Below, piece by piece: positions 1 through 10,766 of a stretch of DNA of 64,000 bases. The stretch lies in contig JAQJVL010000059.1 of assembly GCA_035578905.1 (NCBI GenBank), forward strand, positions 868,001 to 932,000. Reading direction: 5' to 3'. A program made the position numbers and the translations under genes. This stretch comes from Stictocephala bisonia. Lineage: Eukaryota; Arthropoda; Insecta; Hemiptera; Membracidae. The notes beneath the pieces were generated by a model, which worked only from the letters and a program-made list of their open reading frames with translations, did not search any database and was not told the DNA's origin. Every line of letters starts with the position of its first letter. The stretch's first letter is position 1.

Positions 1-700
1 TGTGTAGTTTAAGCAATTGAGTATTCTTATTGGTTTAAATGATAGAGTAACTGCCAGTTTCACCAACAAAATTAAAATTGTTCTAACCATAGTTATAATA
101 TTTTGCCATCATTAATTTAATATGTTTTGTATGTGACTGTACCTTGCAGCCCACTGCCGCTGGAGGGAACTGCAAAAACGTTGGAGAAACGTGGTAACGT
201 AAACATGGGAGAAGTAACCATTATCTCTCCTCTACGCGCTATTTGCTTTGGGTTTACTGTTCATCTTCAAAAGAGTTACTGAATAAACTCTTTAGGGTAT
301 ACCTGGAGTTGAATCATTTTTGGATGACTTTAAATATCATATAAGAAACAACGATTTGCCAATGAAACAGCTCAGTAGCTGGGGTTTAGACTAAAGAATC
401 CAATTTCCTAATTAAAATCCTTATCTGAACTGACAGTTGAATAAAGTTTGCACAGGCCTGTGGCCTATGATGTTTTTTTAAAAAAAAAAAGAAAAACTCA
501 ACAGCACTTGTCTAGATTAAATGAAGTATGTAAACGCCTAATTGTAAAGTATTAATGGTGGTAGGTAAAAATAAGAAGTGCAAATTCATTAACTGCCATA
601 AAAATTTAGGTTATGCAATTAGCAACAAAGGACTAGCTACATCTAGCAATGAAATAAAGGCCATTGTAGAAGCTCCAGTTTCTAAATATATATATTGTAT
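1..700. other. AT-rich stretch, no gene recognised
   Basis: I see no recognisable coding sequence or element here. The stretch has a short T/A-rich run near 474-495. An open frame of about 60 codons near 555-740 resembles no family I know. An acceptor-like site near 149 has no convincing open exon after it. Confidence 0.5.
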
Positions 701-789
701 GGATTTCATGGCTAGCCATCAAACAAATCAAAAACTTTAAAAACTACACAGATAAATAATATGAAAATAAAATCTACAGTACAAAGTAC

Positions 790-1131
790 ATCTGTCTTAA
801 TATTTAAATGTCGCAGAGCTAAATCCAGGTTTCGTAACGATTCAACAGCTGCATCTCCAATTGAATGAAGACCAGCTAATCCCCCATGAAAAGAACACAA
901 TGGGCACTTATTGACTGTGTAATCCATAGTTTGAAATTTATCTCCGAAATCACACGACTGATCGTTTGCCATTCCCCTCTTAAATTTCCAGTAGTTACAT
1001 CTTTCCACCCTTGTGCGAAAGCAACTCAACATAGTCAATTCTTTACGAGGCAGGTTCATACCACCAATGACGGTAGTAGGGTCTGATACCAGAAACTTGT
1101 TTCGACCGTCAAACATATCCCAAGTTAACAC
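790..1131 (-). pseudogene. C-terminal tail of a non-LTR reverse transcriptase (remnant)
   Basis: About 110 residues on the minus strand resemble the extreme C-terminus of a non-LTR retrotransposon ORF2. In order they show LPRKE, a run of Cys and Trp residues, a Cys-rich stretch ending in KCPLCSF, then GGLAGLHS, AAVESLRNLDLAL. This matches the layout of the cysteine tail that follows the thumb in many non-LTR ORF2 proteins (C-x-C-G, then Q-T, then a C-P-L motif and a final LRNLDL-type end). The palm and fingers are absent and no longer frame extends upstream, so this is a fragment, probably dead. It reads from 1131 down to about 816, after which similarity stops. The exact clade is uncertain. 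Confidence 0.6.
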
Positions 1132-1139
1132 TCAGTTAG

Positions 1140-2260
1140 TTTTTGACAAAAATTCCTTTGAGAATAACTGGAAAGCTAGTCAAAGATGTGGTTTTCTAGA
1201 TTTGTTTCTCTGCACGTTGTGGGATATCTTGCAAAATGGGAAGATTCGGATTAGGTAGGATATTTTAAAACTCTATGAGAAGTGCCTCTTTGCTTCTTAC
1301 ACCTTCACCCCTATTAGTTTTTAAAAAGCGTGTCACAGAATGGTTGTTGAGTCTGAGTGTCAAGGAGGTTGATACTGTTGTTTTGTCCGACTACAGATCG
1401 TGACAGGATTCCTATAATCTTCTGCTGGCCCGATGAAGGAAACTGAGAGACTTCTCTTGCTCCAATTTTGTTCCAGCTTGTTTAGCTGTTGTAGCGGGGT
1501 TGGTTGAGGAGCCAGTAGTTTGGTATTGGGAGCCTAGTATGACCTCATCCCTCTTTACACGAGTCATTACTTGGTTATTTGGTTTGGCTTGTCAGTTGTT
1601 AAGTTTGCCAAGTTTAAACAGCTGTCACTGTCTATCAATTAGTTAAGGTAAACAGAAATATTTATATTCACATTATGGATTTCATTTTTGTCTTTTTTTA
1701 TATATTCAAAAGCTATTTATTATAAATCTTAATCCATTTACAATTTCAGTTATATTATTTATTTAATTATTTAATCTAAAAAAAGAAATTATGCTTCGTA
1801 AATGAAAGCATTTGAGCTCATTACTTTATTAAGATAACTAGAGCCTACGCATAGGCTTCCTGCCCATGTAGGCTCTTGATTTAATTTTTTGTGTATCGGA
1901 GCTTTGTTGCACAGTACTGGAAAGGTAGAAGGGTTGCAATAAGGGAGCCGCTGATAGCCATCATCATCCTATTTAGTTGTATATCAACCTCTCGTACATG
2001 TGCACTGTTAAGGCACACGGAAGCACGATATTCAGCAGTGGAATAAACCAGTTTCTAAAAAGTAACAGCTTAGGTTCCCAGTAATAGTTAACTAATATTC
2101 AAAATTTTTTCTAAAAATACCGTCACCTATGTATTGACTTCTTGGAAAATATACAGTTTTTAGATAAGTTAAGATAGTTTATCTGTCAGAAATATTTTAT
2201 ATAATGTAAAGACAAGTCAATTGTTTTTATACGTCAATGGTACAAATCAGATGTGAGATT
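1140..2260. other. Non-coding stretch with faint retroelement traces
   Basis: No intact gene is visible. At 1,310-1,390 (+) a short frame reads like the FK..V..WLLSLS..EV ending of a non-LTR reverse transcriptase, but it is too short to call. At 1,841-1,876 a small imperfect hairpin has GAGCCTAC paired with GTAGGCTC. The rest is AT-rich. Confidence 0.35.
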
Positions 2261-2282
2261 AGTTCTTTAAGTCCATCTCTGT

Positions 2283-2543
2283 TCATTGTTTAGTCAAAAA
2301 TTCATTCAGAGAATAAACTGCTTTATTTAAAATAAACTTTTCAGTTTTTCTCTTGAACTGAGTATTGATCATCCAATTAACATCTTGCGGTAATTTATTG
2401 TAACACTTACTGGCCATGATGATGGTGATATTGTCACGTTTCACTAGTCTAGTCTTAGTTATATTTACAATGTACCAAGTCCCAAGAAAGTGGACTGCAC
2501 TCCTAAGCTGAAGTTTTTCTCTACTGGCTCTTAAATAGAGCAC
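2283..2543 (-). pseudogene. C-terminal end of a Jockey/CR1-like reverse transcriptase
   Basis: The 86-residue minus-strand frame ends with CYNKLPQDV, KRKTEKFIL and AVYSLNEFL. This is the same C-terminal signature as the two longer reverse transcriptases in this window (near 21,980 and 52,824, which end in YYSVNEFL and FYSINEFV). The pattern W/CYNxLP, then FK..L...L, then (Y/F)YS(V/I)NEF is a hallmark of the C-terminus in these non-LTR elements. The catalytic domain is missing, so the copy is heavily 5'-truncated. The 3' end is probably near 2,230-2,280; no tail repeat is obvious. Confidence 0.65.
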
Positions 2544-2623
2544 ACACTACAAGATATAAGGTTAAAATTTCCGATTTTTTTAAATGCAGGTCTGCAGTGG
2601 TCACTTATTTTTGATCCTGCTTA

Positions 2624-3065
2624 GTTAGAACAGTGCTTGTCAGCAGGCTTTTTATTTGCCTAAAAAAAAAACTATCTCAGCTAAACTGCTTGTATTACAA
2701 TTCTAACCTACCGATAAAATTTTCTTCTGATATGATTGGGAGTGTTTTAAGCGCTGGTTGAAAAGAGTTACAAAATTATCTACTTTATTTCTTAGTCAAA
2801 CCTTAAATTCAGCAGAGAGAAATTATTCCCAGATTAAGAAGCAGTATTGTGAAAAAATACTTAAACAATATTTCTGTGGTAGAAAGTTTAGTACTGACCA
2901 CAAGCAGTTTTTAGCTATTTTTGGTCCTAAGAAGGGAATACTAGTTTTTGCACCCAGTATACTCTAGAACAGTATACTTTAAATTTACCTGTTTATGACT
3001 ATGAAATTAATTATTTTCAATGTCAAAGTCATAGTCATGCTGATATTTACATTAGCATTAATCAC
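2624..3065 (+). pseudogene. Ty3/gypsy RNase H-region remnant
   Basis: Plus-strand fragments follow the order of the end of a gypsy reverse transcriptase and its RNase H. A QQAF...SAKLLV segment (about 2,638-2,700) comes first. Next come LNSAERNYSQI (about 2,800-2,835), CGRKF..DHKQFLAIFGPKKGI (about 2,880-2,945) and, after a frame change, YDYEI (about 2,997-3,011). The conserved DAS motif of RNase H is destroyed. Several stops and at least one frame change show it is dead. It is a different, shorter copy from the larger gypsy element at 46.8-51.6 kb. No LTR is visible next to it. Confidence 0.75.
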
Positions 3066-3377
3066 TCGGGGCCGCTCTCCTCAAAGTAGGCTTAATTTGA
3101 GCTCAAGCCTAGGTGCACATTCCTGAAGCGATTGGCAAGACGGTTTAAGTTACGCTAATATGTATACAAGTTGGCAGGCCTGTTTCCTTTGATATTAAAA
3201 TCTAAGTTCTAAAACAGCAATAGTGCTTCTTATTATTGTGTATTTAATAAAAAGTATTTAATATTATTTACACAAAAATGAGTTGCTCATAAAGTATTGA
3301 TAGTAGTGTTCTATGTATGTTTTATTATTGCAGCAATATATTTTACAAAAAAATATAATTAAATGCACTTTGTACAG

Positions 3378-3379
<2 letters not shown>
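3066..3379. other. AT-rich spacer
   Basis: I see no gene or named element between the gypsy remnant and the AT microsatellite. Confidence 0.5.

Positions 3380-3441
<62 letters not shown>
3380..3441. repeat. (AT)n microsatellite
   Basis: About 31 uninterrupted AT dinucleotides. Confidence 0.95.
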
Positions 3442-3444
<3 letters not shown>

Positions 3445-3719
3445 AAGGCTTCTAAAATATGTCGATACTAAAATAACTATTATTTAGAACTGTAGTGTAG
3501 AACAATGATTCATTCTACTTGGTCAATCTTCAACTGAATTCCAGGGGACAGAGCTGGAAAACTATTTCCAAACAGCAAAGCACCGCTCAATAGAGTTCCT
3601 TGATCTTATATATGACTTTTGGAATAAACTCTCTTCTGGAATCATGATTTCTTCCAGTGGTGTTATTAAGTAATTGGTGCACCTTACCGTGGGTCACCCT
3701 TGATACACGTACAAAAACA
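3442..3719. other. Spacer before the 36-bp minisatellite
   Basis: No gene is recognised. The sequence is mixed, with no repeat apart from the start of the adjoining minisatellite. Confidence 0.4.
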
Positions 3720-3957
3720 CTACCCACCTGCCCACCCATACACGAACAGTGATATGAACCACCCGCCCACCCATACACGTACTGTGACACTGACCCACCC
3801 GCCCACCCATACACGAACAGTGATACTGAACCACCTGCCCACCCATACACGAACAGTGATACTGAACCACCCGCCCACCCATACACGTACTGTGACACTG
3901 ACCCACCCGCCCACCCATACACGTACAGTGACACTGACCCACCCGCCCAGCCATACA
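3720..3957. repeat. 36-bp minisatellite, about 6.5 copies
   Basis: The unit is 36 bp, built from C-rich CCCACCCGCCCACCCATACA followed by a CGTAC(T/A)GTGACACTGA-type half. One unit spacing is 35 bp (a lost base near 3,753-3,757). Two sequence variants occur in the half-unit after CACG (AACAGTGATACTGAA or TACTGTGACACTGAC). Because 36 is divisible by three, several frames on both strands stay open through the array and give spurious 12-residue repeat ORFs. I see no start context or flanking coding sequence, so I treat it as non-coding. Confidence 0.95.
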
Positions 3958-4139
3958 CCTACAGTAGATAAACTATCTAATAAGAATATTTGTGGCAGTA
4001 ATTTTGTTAGTTAGTGAGGCCCATAACTACAGCTGGTTTAAAATGCATTACATTTACAGGGGACTACACTAGCGCTCCACAATGGACCACAAAAACAGCT
4101 GGTATTTTGAGACTATAAATTTAACATTGGATGGTAAAT

Positions 4140-4437
4140 CTATTTGTGTATAAAATCAATGCTATCATCTACCAAAACATGATCTCCATAAATGTTATTT
4201 TCAATTTGTTTCACCCTTGATGAGTTAAAAATATGAAAATCATGTTTGGATTCTACCTCTAATATAACATTTACAGCTCTTTTATGCTGTAAAAAATTCC
4301 AGCTCATCCCATTTTTCAAAATAGTCAATTTTATTTCTTAAGACTGTAGGCCTTCTTGTTTTAGCAATAACCACATCAAAATCTTCATCGTCAATACCTT
4401 CAAGAACTTCCAATATTTTCTCCACATGCTTGCTTGA
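4140..4437 (-). pseudogene. PIF/Harbinger transposase N-terminal remnant
   Basis: Read on the minus strand from about 4,437, one frame gives KILEVLEGIDDEDFDVVIA, then RRPTVLRNKIDYFEKWDELEFF, then a stop. A shifted frame continues KRAVNVILEVE..., and ends near 4,140. This matches the N-terminal region of HARBI1-type nucleases of PIF/Harbinger transposons (DDEDFD, then a FDKWDE(L/V)EF-like motif, then RL.K.....L..IE). The catalytic DDE domain is absent. It is a small frameshifted fragment. Confidence 0.6.
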
Positions 4438-6984
4438 AAGATACAAAAATTGCTATCATCAAAATAAACACTCTGGTTGATGTTAATTTCCAAACATATA
4501 CTACAATAAAATAACAGTTTACTTGTAGGTGATTTTGATTTACTGTCTAGTGCTGGCTAAGTTAAGCCTACTCGGTACATGGTTTAATTTGTACCCTGGC
4601 TTAAGCCGCAGTAAAATTTGGGGAAAATCACATCAGAGCTTAAACCATTTCTCTAGCTTAAGCCATGTTAGGGAAAGCGGTCTTCAGAAGTCAATAAAAC
4701 TAATTTAAATGTAGATTGCATCTTATTTATCTACACTTACAGTTTAATTTACATTCTCCTGTCAACTTAAAGAGGTTTGTGTATTTTTAAGGTTGATTGT
4801 TTAATGGAAGTTGAGGCCCAACTAATAATGGAGCCTTGGTCAATTGGACTGGCACCAGACAGTTCTTGTTTACTAACCAATCATCATTCAGCTGTTACAT
4901 GGACAGATTTTAATTTTAAATGTAAATTTGTTCTATGTGTTTCAGTAGAGTCTAAACAACGGTAGTAGTCAGAAGAGCTCTAATACCAATGTGCACAGTC
5001 TTCAGTGCTGATTCCAGTGAGTTTTGATAAATAGCATTGGATGTTTGTTTATTGAAAGTAAATATGTTTATTCCTGTACAGTAAAAAGGCATTATTCTCA
5101 CCAGATACAAATGTTAATAATAGAATAAGTCTTTACAAAGAAAGTTAAAACCTATATTCTGTAGGCGCAGAAATAATGTGTATGTGAGTTTGAAGGTTGT
5201 TTACTAAGATCTAAAAGGCTTATGAAAAGAAACACCATTGTTTTCCTCGTTTAATAGTTTGTTATGAGCATTTAAACATTTTATTATAAGTTTTGATAAT
5301 TTTTATCATAGTTGGAATAAAAAAGTACCAGAATTTTAACAAGTTTTCACTGTGCATCAACTTTACACTCTTATTACTTATAAACCCATTAATATATCAC
5401 TTTTATATTTTCATACATGATTGGAGTTTTAAATGCGTTTTTTTTAATTTCAGAATTTTATCTTTTCAAGAGAAAAGTTTTCAAGTTTGGGTAAGTCAAT
5501 TTAAATTGATAAATTTTAAGTGATTTTAAATCAACTTAAAATCACTGCAATTACTTACTTGCATAACATTAATGTATTGTAACCATAAATTTCATAAGGA
5601 TTACCATGTGATAAGTGGACCGTAAAGTGACATTAATTGTACAGCCTCTAGAAGCCAAGAAAACATTGTATCAGGAAATTATAAGAACTTTTTTTTCTTG
5701 AACAGTTAAAATTCTTAAATTTATAATACTCATAGAAAATATTCCTGCTAACCACATATTACAACAGAAATGTGATACATTAACGGGTTTTAGAGTAATA
5801 CAAATGTAATGTTGGTGCACATTTTTATTTTATTTCCCACGGTTTAACCAATTTTACAAAAGTACAATAACATACAAGATGGCAGTCTATGATTCACGTT
5901 ACTTACTATGATTATGAACTATAACTGACAATCAAGCACTTCAGTAACAACAATTTAAAATAGTCTGAACAGTCCAATAGCATAATAAGTGGAGTGTGTA
6001 ACCATCGTGTGACAATACAATAAATTCTACAAATAGTAACAGCAACAAAAATCTAATAAATAAATAACCCAAGTAGAATATACAGATATAACAGATACAA
6101 TGATATATTAGTTAAAGTTCCAGTCCTTTTTTTTTATTCCTACTAGGATAAAAATTATAATAAAATTTTAAAATGCATATTTTATAACGTATAATAAAAT
6201 GAGGAAAACAATACTGTGATTGGATTTTTCATAGGTACCTTAAATTCTTAGCAAATAAACTTCAAATTCGGGTGCACATAATTTCTGCGCCAACAGTAAT
6301 TGATTTGTAAGTGTTCGGGGGTATTTTTATTTTTTATAATTATTATTCTAGGTCTCTTACCAACAACAGGTTTAGTGAGATAAGAAAGAGAGGGACCAAT
6401 AATGTGAAATAGTAGTAGCATTTGTAGGTTATAGTAGCTTAATAAATCTTGTACTAAGTAGGTTAATGTAGCATTTGTTGTACTGATAACATTTCAAACT
6501 TGACATAATGGAAATTTATGCAAACTGATACTAAAATTTAACAAGTTTTATATAAATAACATTTTATTGCTTTGCTATAAGAACTTTTTCCTTCAGACAG
6601 TTTCTGTTGGAATATTCAGGAAGTTAATAGTTTAAAAATACATGTTTTCAATCAAAAGTTCTGTAACATACAATTTCAAATCCAGAAGAAAAGAAATCAT
6701 AAAATTATTTCTATCTATAAGTGGTTTGATGTTTTATAATTGAAGTTTGTTCAAATTTCAATTTTGCAACACAATGTTGTAAATTCCTGACAACTCAAGA
6801 AATGTTGCAAAAGAAAAACACATTTTTTAAAGAATCAACGAATTCAATTACTCAGTATCACTGTGTGGTGGTAGACAATATCATGGTCTTTCAGGTCTTC
6901 AACTAGTGAATACAGTGTACATAGTGTACAACATCGGCTCCTGATGATGTACATAGTTTGACACAGTCAGACCCGGAAAACCAA
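4438..6984. other. Long AT-rich stretch without a recognised gene
   Basis: About 2.5 kb with no family I recognise. Short open frames near 4,777-4,965 and 5,293-5,523 have AT-driven composition and no known motif. A perfect 11-bp hairpin lies at 5,519-5,546. Confidence 0.5.
5519..5546. repeat. Perfect 11-bp stem hairpin
   Basis: AGTGATTTTAA at 5,519-5,529 pairs with TTAAAATCACT at 5,536-5,546 across a 6-base loop. Its function is unknown and it may be chance in AT-rich DNA. Confidence 0.7.
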
Positions 6985-7595
6985 GATAGTGATATTGATT
7001 ACATTGACCGTGGAAGCTTCTCCAGGAGAATTCAAGTGCCTTGGTACCATAATCAGTGCTAACAATAGTGAACATACCGACATTAAAAGTAGATTAAACT
7101 CAGCTAATATAATCTTGTTTGCTCTAAATAAACTTATTTCGTCAAAGCTTCTATTTAACCATACAAAAATTAAAATTTACAAAACAATAATTAGACCAGT
7201 CATTTTATATGGAGCTGAGGCATGGATTCTCGACAAAAATACAGAGAAAAAACTTATCACTTTCGAAAAAAGGTTCTCAGAAAAGTTTTTGGATCCACAA
7301 GAGAAAATGTAGCATGGAGGGTAAAACATAATAAATAAATTAGAGATATTTTCAAAGAACCAGACATTGTAGCTGAAGCCAAGTGCCGAGGTTTGCGATG
7401 GGCTGGAATTAATTAATAAGAAGAGACGATGATGTCCTTATCTAGCAAGTGTGGAAATAAAACTCTGAAGCCAGAAGACCTCTTGAACGCCCAAAGAAGA
7501 GGTGGAAGGATAAAGTGGTTGTTGACATGAATAATTTAAGGGTGAATGAAGACGATCGCAAGAAATGGAGGCAGATCATTGGTGAAGCCAAATAA
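6985..7595 (+). pseudogene. RTE-like non-LTR reverse transcriptase C-terminal remnant
   Basis: The plus-strand frame at 6,989-7,312 contains GEFKCLGTIIS, DIKSRLNSAN, KIKIYKTIIRPVILYGAEAW and LITFEKR. The thumb of RTE-type ORF2 proteins has the same order (F.YLG, I..RI..A, K..(I/V)Y.T.IRPV..YG.E.W, L..FERK.LR.I). After a stop and frame changes the similarity continues to a stop at 7,593-7,595. That part includes a cluster reading ERPKKRWKD, VNEDDRKKWRQIIGEAK, the usual end of the family. The YxDD palm motif is missing because the copy is 5'-truncated. It is inactive. Confidence 0.8.
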
Positions 7596-7837
7596 CACCT
7601 TAAGTATCAGTGGCCATGGAAGTAACTTAGTGAGTAAATTTTGTAAATTAAAATTGATAAAACATATTTATTTATATGAGGTTGTTTTCTTAACCCTTAA
7701 GCACCCTTTGGGACTGCTTGAAATGAGATTTCATCATTGCAAGCAGTAAAATTTTATTACTAGTTTTTTGGAATGGGAAAATTAAAACATTTTCTTTTCC
7801 CTCAGTATTAGTATTTTGTTGGATGTGGCTTTGGTAA

Positions 7838-7925
7838 TGAAATAAAATGAGAAATGCTTTATTTAATGAGGCAACGTTAGGACCATTAGGTCCTCTCTTA
7901 CACTTAACCTCATAATAACCTTGTT
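7838..7925 (-). mobile_element. Solo 3' end of a non-LTR retroposon
   Basis: On the plus strand, GAAATGCTTTATTTAATGAG followed by GTTAGGACCATTAGGTCCTC and a TTAACC stretch matches the left edges of two larger minus-strand non-LTR copies (about 49,105-49,160 and 63,095-63,170). All three share a G(T)TAGGAC...TCCTCTCT...ACTTAACC core next to an A/T-rich tail. I read this as a very short 5'-truncated copy of that family, inserted on the minus strand. Confidence 0.65.
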
Positions 7926-9526
7926 GTTAATAAACCAACTTATTCGAAAAGTAACGGCTTAATTGTGCAGAAGATCTCACCTGTTCTTATTACTTGGTCT
8001 AGTTGCAACATTGAATGAATGAAGTTTATTCCAAAGAATTAGATCAGCCACAATTAACAAGAAAGAACAAGCATGATTGTTAAACTATGACATACGAGTT
8101 GATCTAAATAAACTAATTTTAAATATTATTTTATGCTGGTAAATATTAAATTATGGTACAAGGAATCAGTACATAGGTACATGCCGGCGCGTCCTCTAAG
8201 TTGCCGTTAAAAATATAAACTTATTTAACCTCATAATTTTGATTATTTTATTTAAATAATCAAATAATTGATTATTTTTATTGTGAATATGATTTCATGT
8301 ATTGCAAAAAAGGTACTAAAAAAATAATGTCATGGAGATAATATTATTTGGCCACAATATCTGAGTGTTTGATAGCGATAGAACACCTGTTTGACAAAGA
8401 GTTTCTAGGTGGCACTGCTTACACTAAAATACATTATATAACTTATTTTCTACAGTTACTTTCAACATAATCCTTACCCCATAACAATTTACATATTGAC
8501 CAGATAGCATTGTTATATGACTGGAAATCTCTCTTTTGCAACCCTCCACAAAGAAACACAGTAAGTGACCCACCCACTCAAACACTTACTTTGGTGTTGA
8601 CCACCCACCACCCAGACACTTACTGTGGTGTTGAACTGAATCCGTTAAACTGTCATTCCAAGCCAAGACTTGTGTAAAGGGATGATCTGTGAGTGAAGCG
8701 TGTATTTGTGTTTGCTCTATTGATTTTACATATTTAGTAAGTTATATTTTTCAGTTTTGAGCTTAGTGTGGTACCATTGTTAAGATAATTGAAACTCTCA
8801 TAATTTTACTACAAGGTATCTTTATTTTTCTACACAGTTTTTCTTAATTCGATTTTAATTAATATTTTGATTACTACCAACCTTAACTTGAAACCATACT
8901 TCCGTCCGCTAGACCCATTCAAAGGTGAGACATGAAGTAAAAAAATAATAACTAAGTCCAAGTTAAAATATATCAAAGCATTGTTTATTTACATCTTTCT
9001 TCTTAAAAAAAGAGAATCAAACTATAAATATATATGTAGGTAACTGCTGACATCAAACATTATAGACAAATACAGTAAACAAAAATTAATATATTGTTAG
9101 ATAGATTTTGATAAATAGGATTAACAGTTCCTATACTAATTATACTTTTTTTTAACTATCAAAAAGTACAACTAAGCCTAAAGACAGTTAAATATTAATG
9201 CAATACCTTACATGAATGTGTTATCAGTAGACAATAACAAACAAGGAAATCATATTCAAAGAAAATACAAACAACACAATTATTTGATAGTTTAAACAAA
9301 ATAAATAATAAAAATTTACAATAGCACTTGTTTCTGCTATGACAATGGTTTTATAAGCAAGGTAAACATGTTTTATTCTTACAAATCTCCAAAAAAATTT
9401 AATTGCCATTTTAAAATAAAAATAACGTTACAGACAGTAAGATAGCAGGGTTTTAAAAAAATTATGAGTGGTTTATGACTTGCAACAAACATATACCGCT
9501 TTACATAAGTAACATTCACACTTACT

Positions 9527-9528
<2 letters not shown>
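7926..9528. other. AT-rich stretch with a small degenerate minisatellite
   Basis: No gene is recognised. The only structured part is the CCCACCC-containing duplication at about 8,560-8,636. Open frames at 9,224-9,606 (-) are AT-rich and run into a poly-T tract, so I do not call them. Confidence 0.5.
8563..8636. repeat. Two degenerate copies of a CCCACCC minisatellite unit
   Basis: Two units of roughly 32-34 bp each contain a GACC(C)ACCCA-type start, an ACACTTACT core and GGTGTT. They resemble the 36-bp units at 3.7 kb. The flanking CACAGTAAGT and ACTTACTGTG are also reverse complements. Confidence 0.6.
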
Positions 9529-9560
<32 letters not shown>

Positions 9561-9713
9561 AAACTTCACTCGCCAGTTGACATAGGTCTACAAGCCTGTA
9601 CGTCAACTTTATTCAACGAGTGAAGTACCGACCGTTGGCTCAGTGGGGATTCGAACCTTGGACATTGCCCTCCACAGTCCGAAGCCTTAACCACTGAGCA
9701 CCACGCCGACTAT
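9529..9713 (-). mobile_element. tRNA-derived SINE
   Basis: Read on the minus strand, the element begins near 9,713 with a tRNA-like head. An A-box-like GTGGTGCTCAGTGG is followed by a perfect RNA polymerase III B box GGTTCGAATCC (reverse complement at 9,647-9,657). An unrelated body of about 85 bp then leads into a 28-base A tail, seen as poly-T at 9,529-9,556. Inside the body, a CACTCG-containing segment near 9,567 pairs with a CGAGTG-containing segment near 9,617. The tRNA head plus poly-A tail shows a retroposed SINE rather than a functional tRNA gene. A clear target duplication was not found. Confidence 0.85.
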
Positions 9714-9794
9714 TATTTGTTATAAATGATATTGTACTAAACATTTCTCTTCAGTATATGTGTCTGTAATTAATCACTTTACTTGGTATTTCAG

Positions 9795-9885
9795 GTCAAG
9801 GAATGGTGAAGAAGACATCAGTCTCTCTACTACACAGGACCACATTGTATTATATTGTCAAGCGTTAGTGTTGGTTCCCAAATAA
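9795..9885 (+). CDS. Possible terminal coding exon of an unknown gene
   Basis: A good acceptor (GGTATTTCAG ending at 9,794) precedes an open frame of 29 codons. It begins SRNGEEDISLSTTQDHIVLY and ends in TAA at 9,883-9,885, with an AATAAA hexamer overlapping the stop. The composition looks less AT-driven than its surroundings. I find no matching upstream exon in the window and no recognisable domain, so this is only a candidate. Confidence 0.2.
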
Positions 9886-10318
9886 ATGGCTATTCCATTA
9901 TGTAAATCCTTAAGTACAATTATCGAATTTACAATACTTGTTGTTTTTCCAATAAGTAATGAATCCAACTAAATTAACTGACTGATTATATTATGTGATT
10001 TTTTTTGTTATTTGTTAAAACTAAGATGGCTTTATTTGGAAAATCAAGCTTCTAGTATAAAGTGTCTATGTTAATATAAACATAAAATTATATTCAATGA
10101 CATTTGTAAAGCAAATAGTTATACTGTTGGGACCTTATATATAGTTATAGGTATGAAGCCTGACAACCATGTGTATATTTTAGAATAGTATAAACTTCAG
10201 CGATATTCAAATTATGTAAATGTGTATAAAGCTAGGTCTGTACATATTCAATTATTGTGAATTTTGGTTTTATAATATATCCTTCAAACAATTTTTAATT
10301 TCAAGCTTAGTATATTCA
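9886..10318. other. AT-rich spacer before the MITE
   Basis: Nothing is recognised here. Confidence 0.5.
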
Positions 10319-10321
10319 TTA

Positions 10322-10546
10322 GGAGAGATAGAACATCAGCAAACTTACCTTAGAAGACAAGTTCACTAACACCACAATAGTAGTAAACACAACCAGCCTA
10401 TCTCTCTCTCTCTCTCTACTCACCTGAAGAAAGTTTCAGTGGCACTGAAAATTTGTGCAAATGTGATTCTTTTGTATTTGTTTACTACTATTGTGATGTT
10501 AGTGGACTTGTCTTCTAAGGTAAGTTTGCTGATGTCTTATCTCTCC
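10322..10546. mobile_element. TTA-flanked MITE with about 70-bp terminal inverted repeats
   Basis: The element begins GGAGAGATAGAACATC and ends as its inverted complement (GATGTCTTATCTCTCC). The inverted arms extend about 70 bp with few mismatches: the left arm carries CAGCAAACTTACCTTAGAAG and the right arm its complement. TTA lies directly on both sides (10,319-10,321 and 10,547-10,549), giving a 3-bp target duplication. The 225-bp element has no coding capacity. Its centre holds a TC-dinucleotide run. The superfamily is uncertain; 3-bp TWA duplications are typical of PIF/Harbinger. Confidence 0.85.
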
Positions 10547-10766
10547 TTACATACTAATTCCTGGCCTAGTGCCCTTTAACCTAACCTATAATTTCAAGCT
10601 TAAAAATTATGAGGCTTAACTTCTAAAACAAATAAATAACATTGGGTATAACATTTTACAAAGTTTTATTAATACAATTAACTGTTGGCATTGGGGATGT
10701 AATTTTCTTAATTTAAATAACATTTTGTTTACTGTAACAAATATATTATGTGAATTTATATTAAGG

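Noticed and set aside
149..300. Exon starting after CTTGCAG near 149
   Set aside because: The acceptor lacks a strong polypyrimidine tract and no frame downstream is convincing.
1310..1390. Plus-strand non-LTR C-terminus
   Set aside because: The similarity is about 25 residues only and could be chance.
3587..4014. Repeat-protein ORFs on both strands across the 36-bp array
   Set aside because: A multiple-of-three unit without stops opens several frames by chance. There is no start context or non-repetitive coding flank.
9600..9713. tRNA gene on the minus strand
   Set aside because: It has A and B boxes, but the sequence continues into an unrelated body and a long A tail, so it is a SINE.
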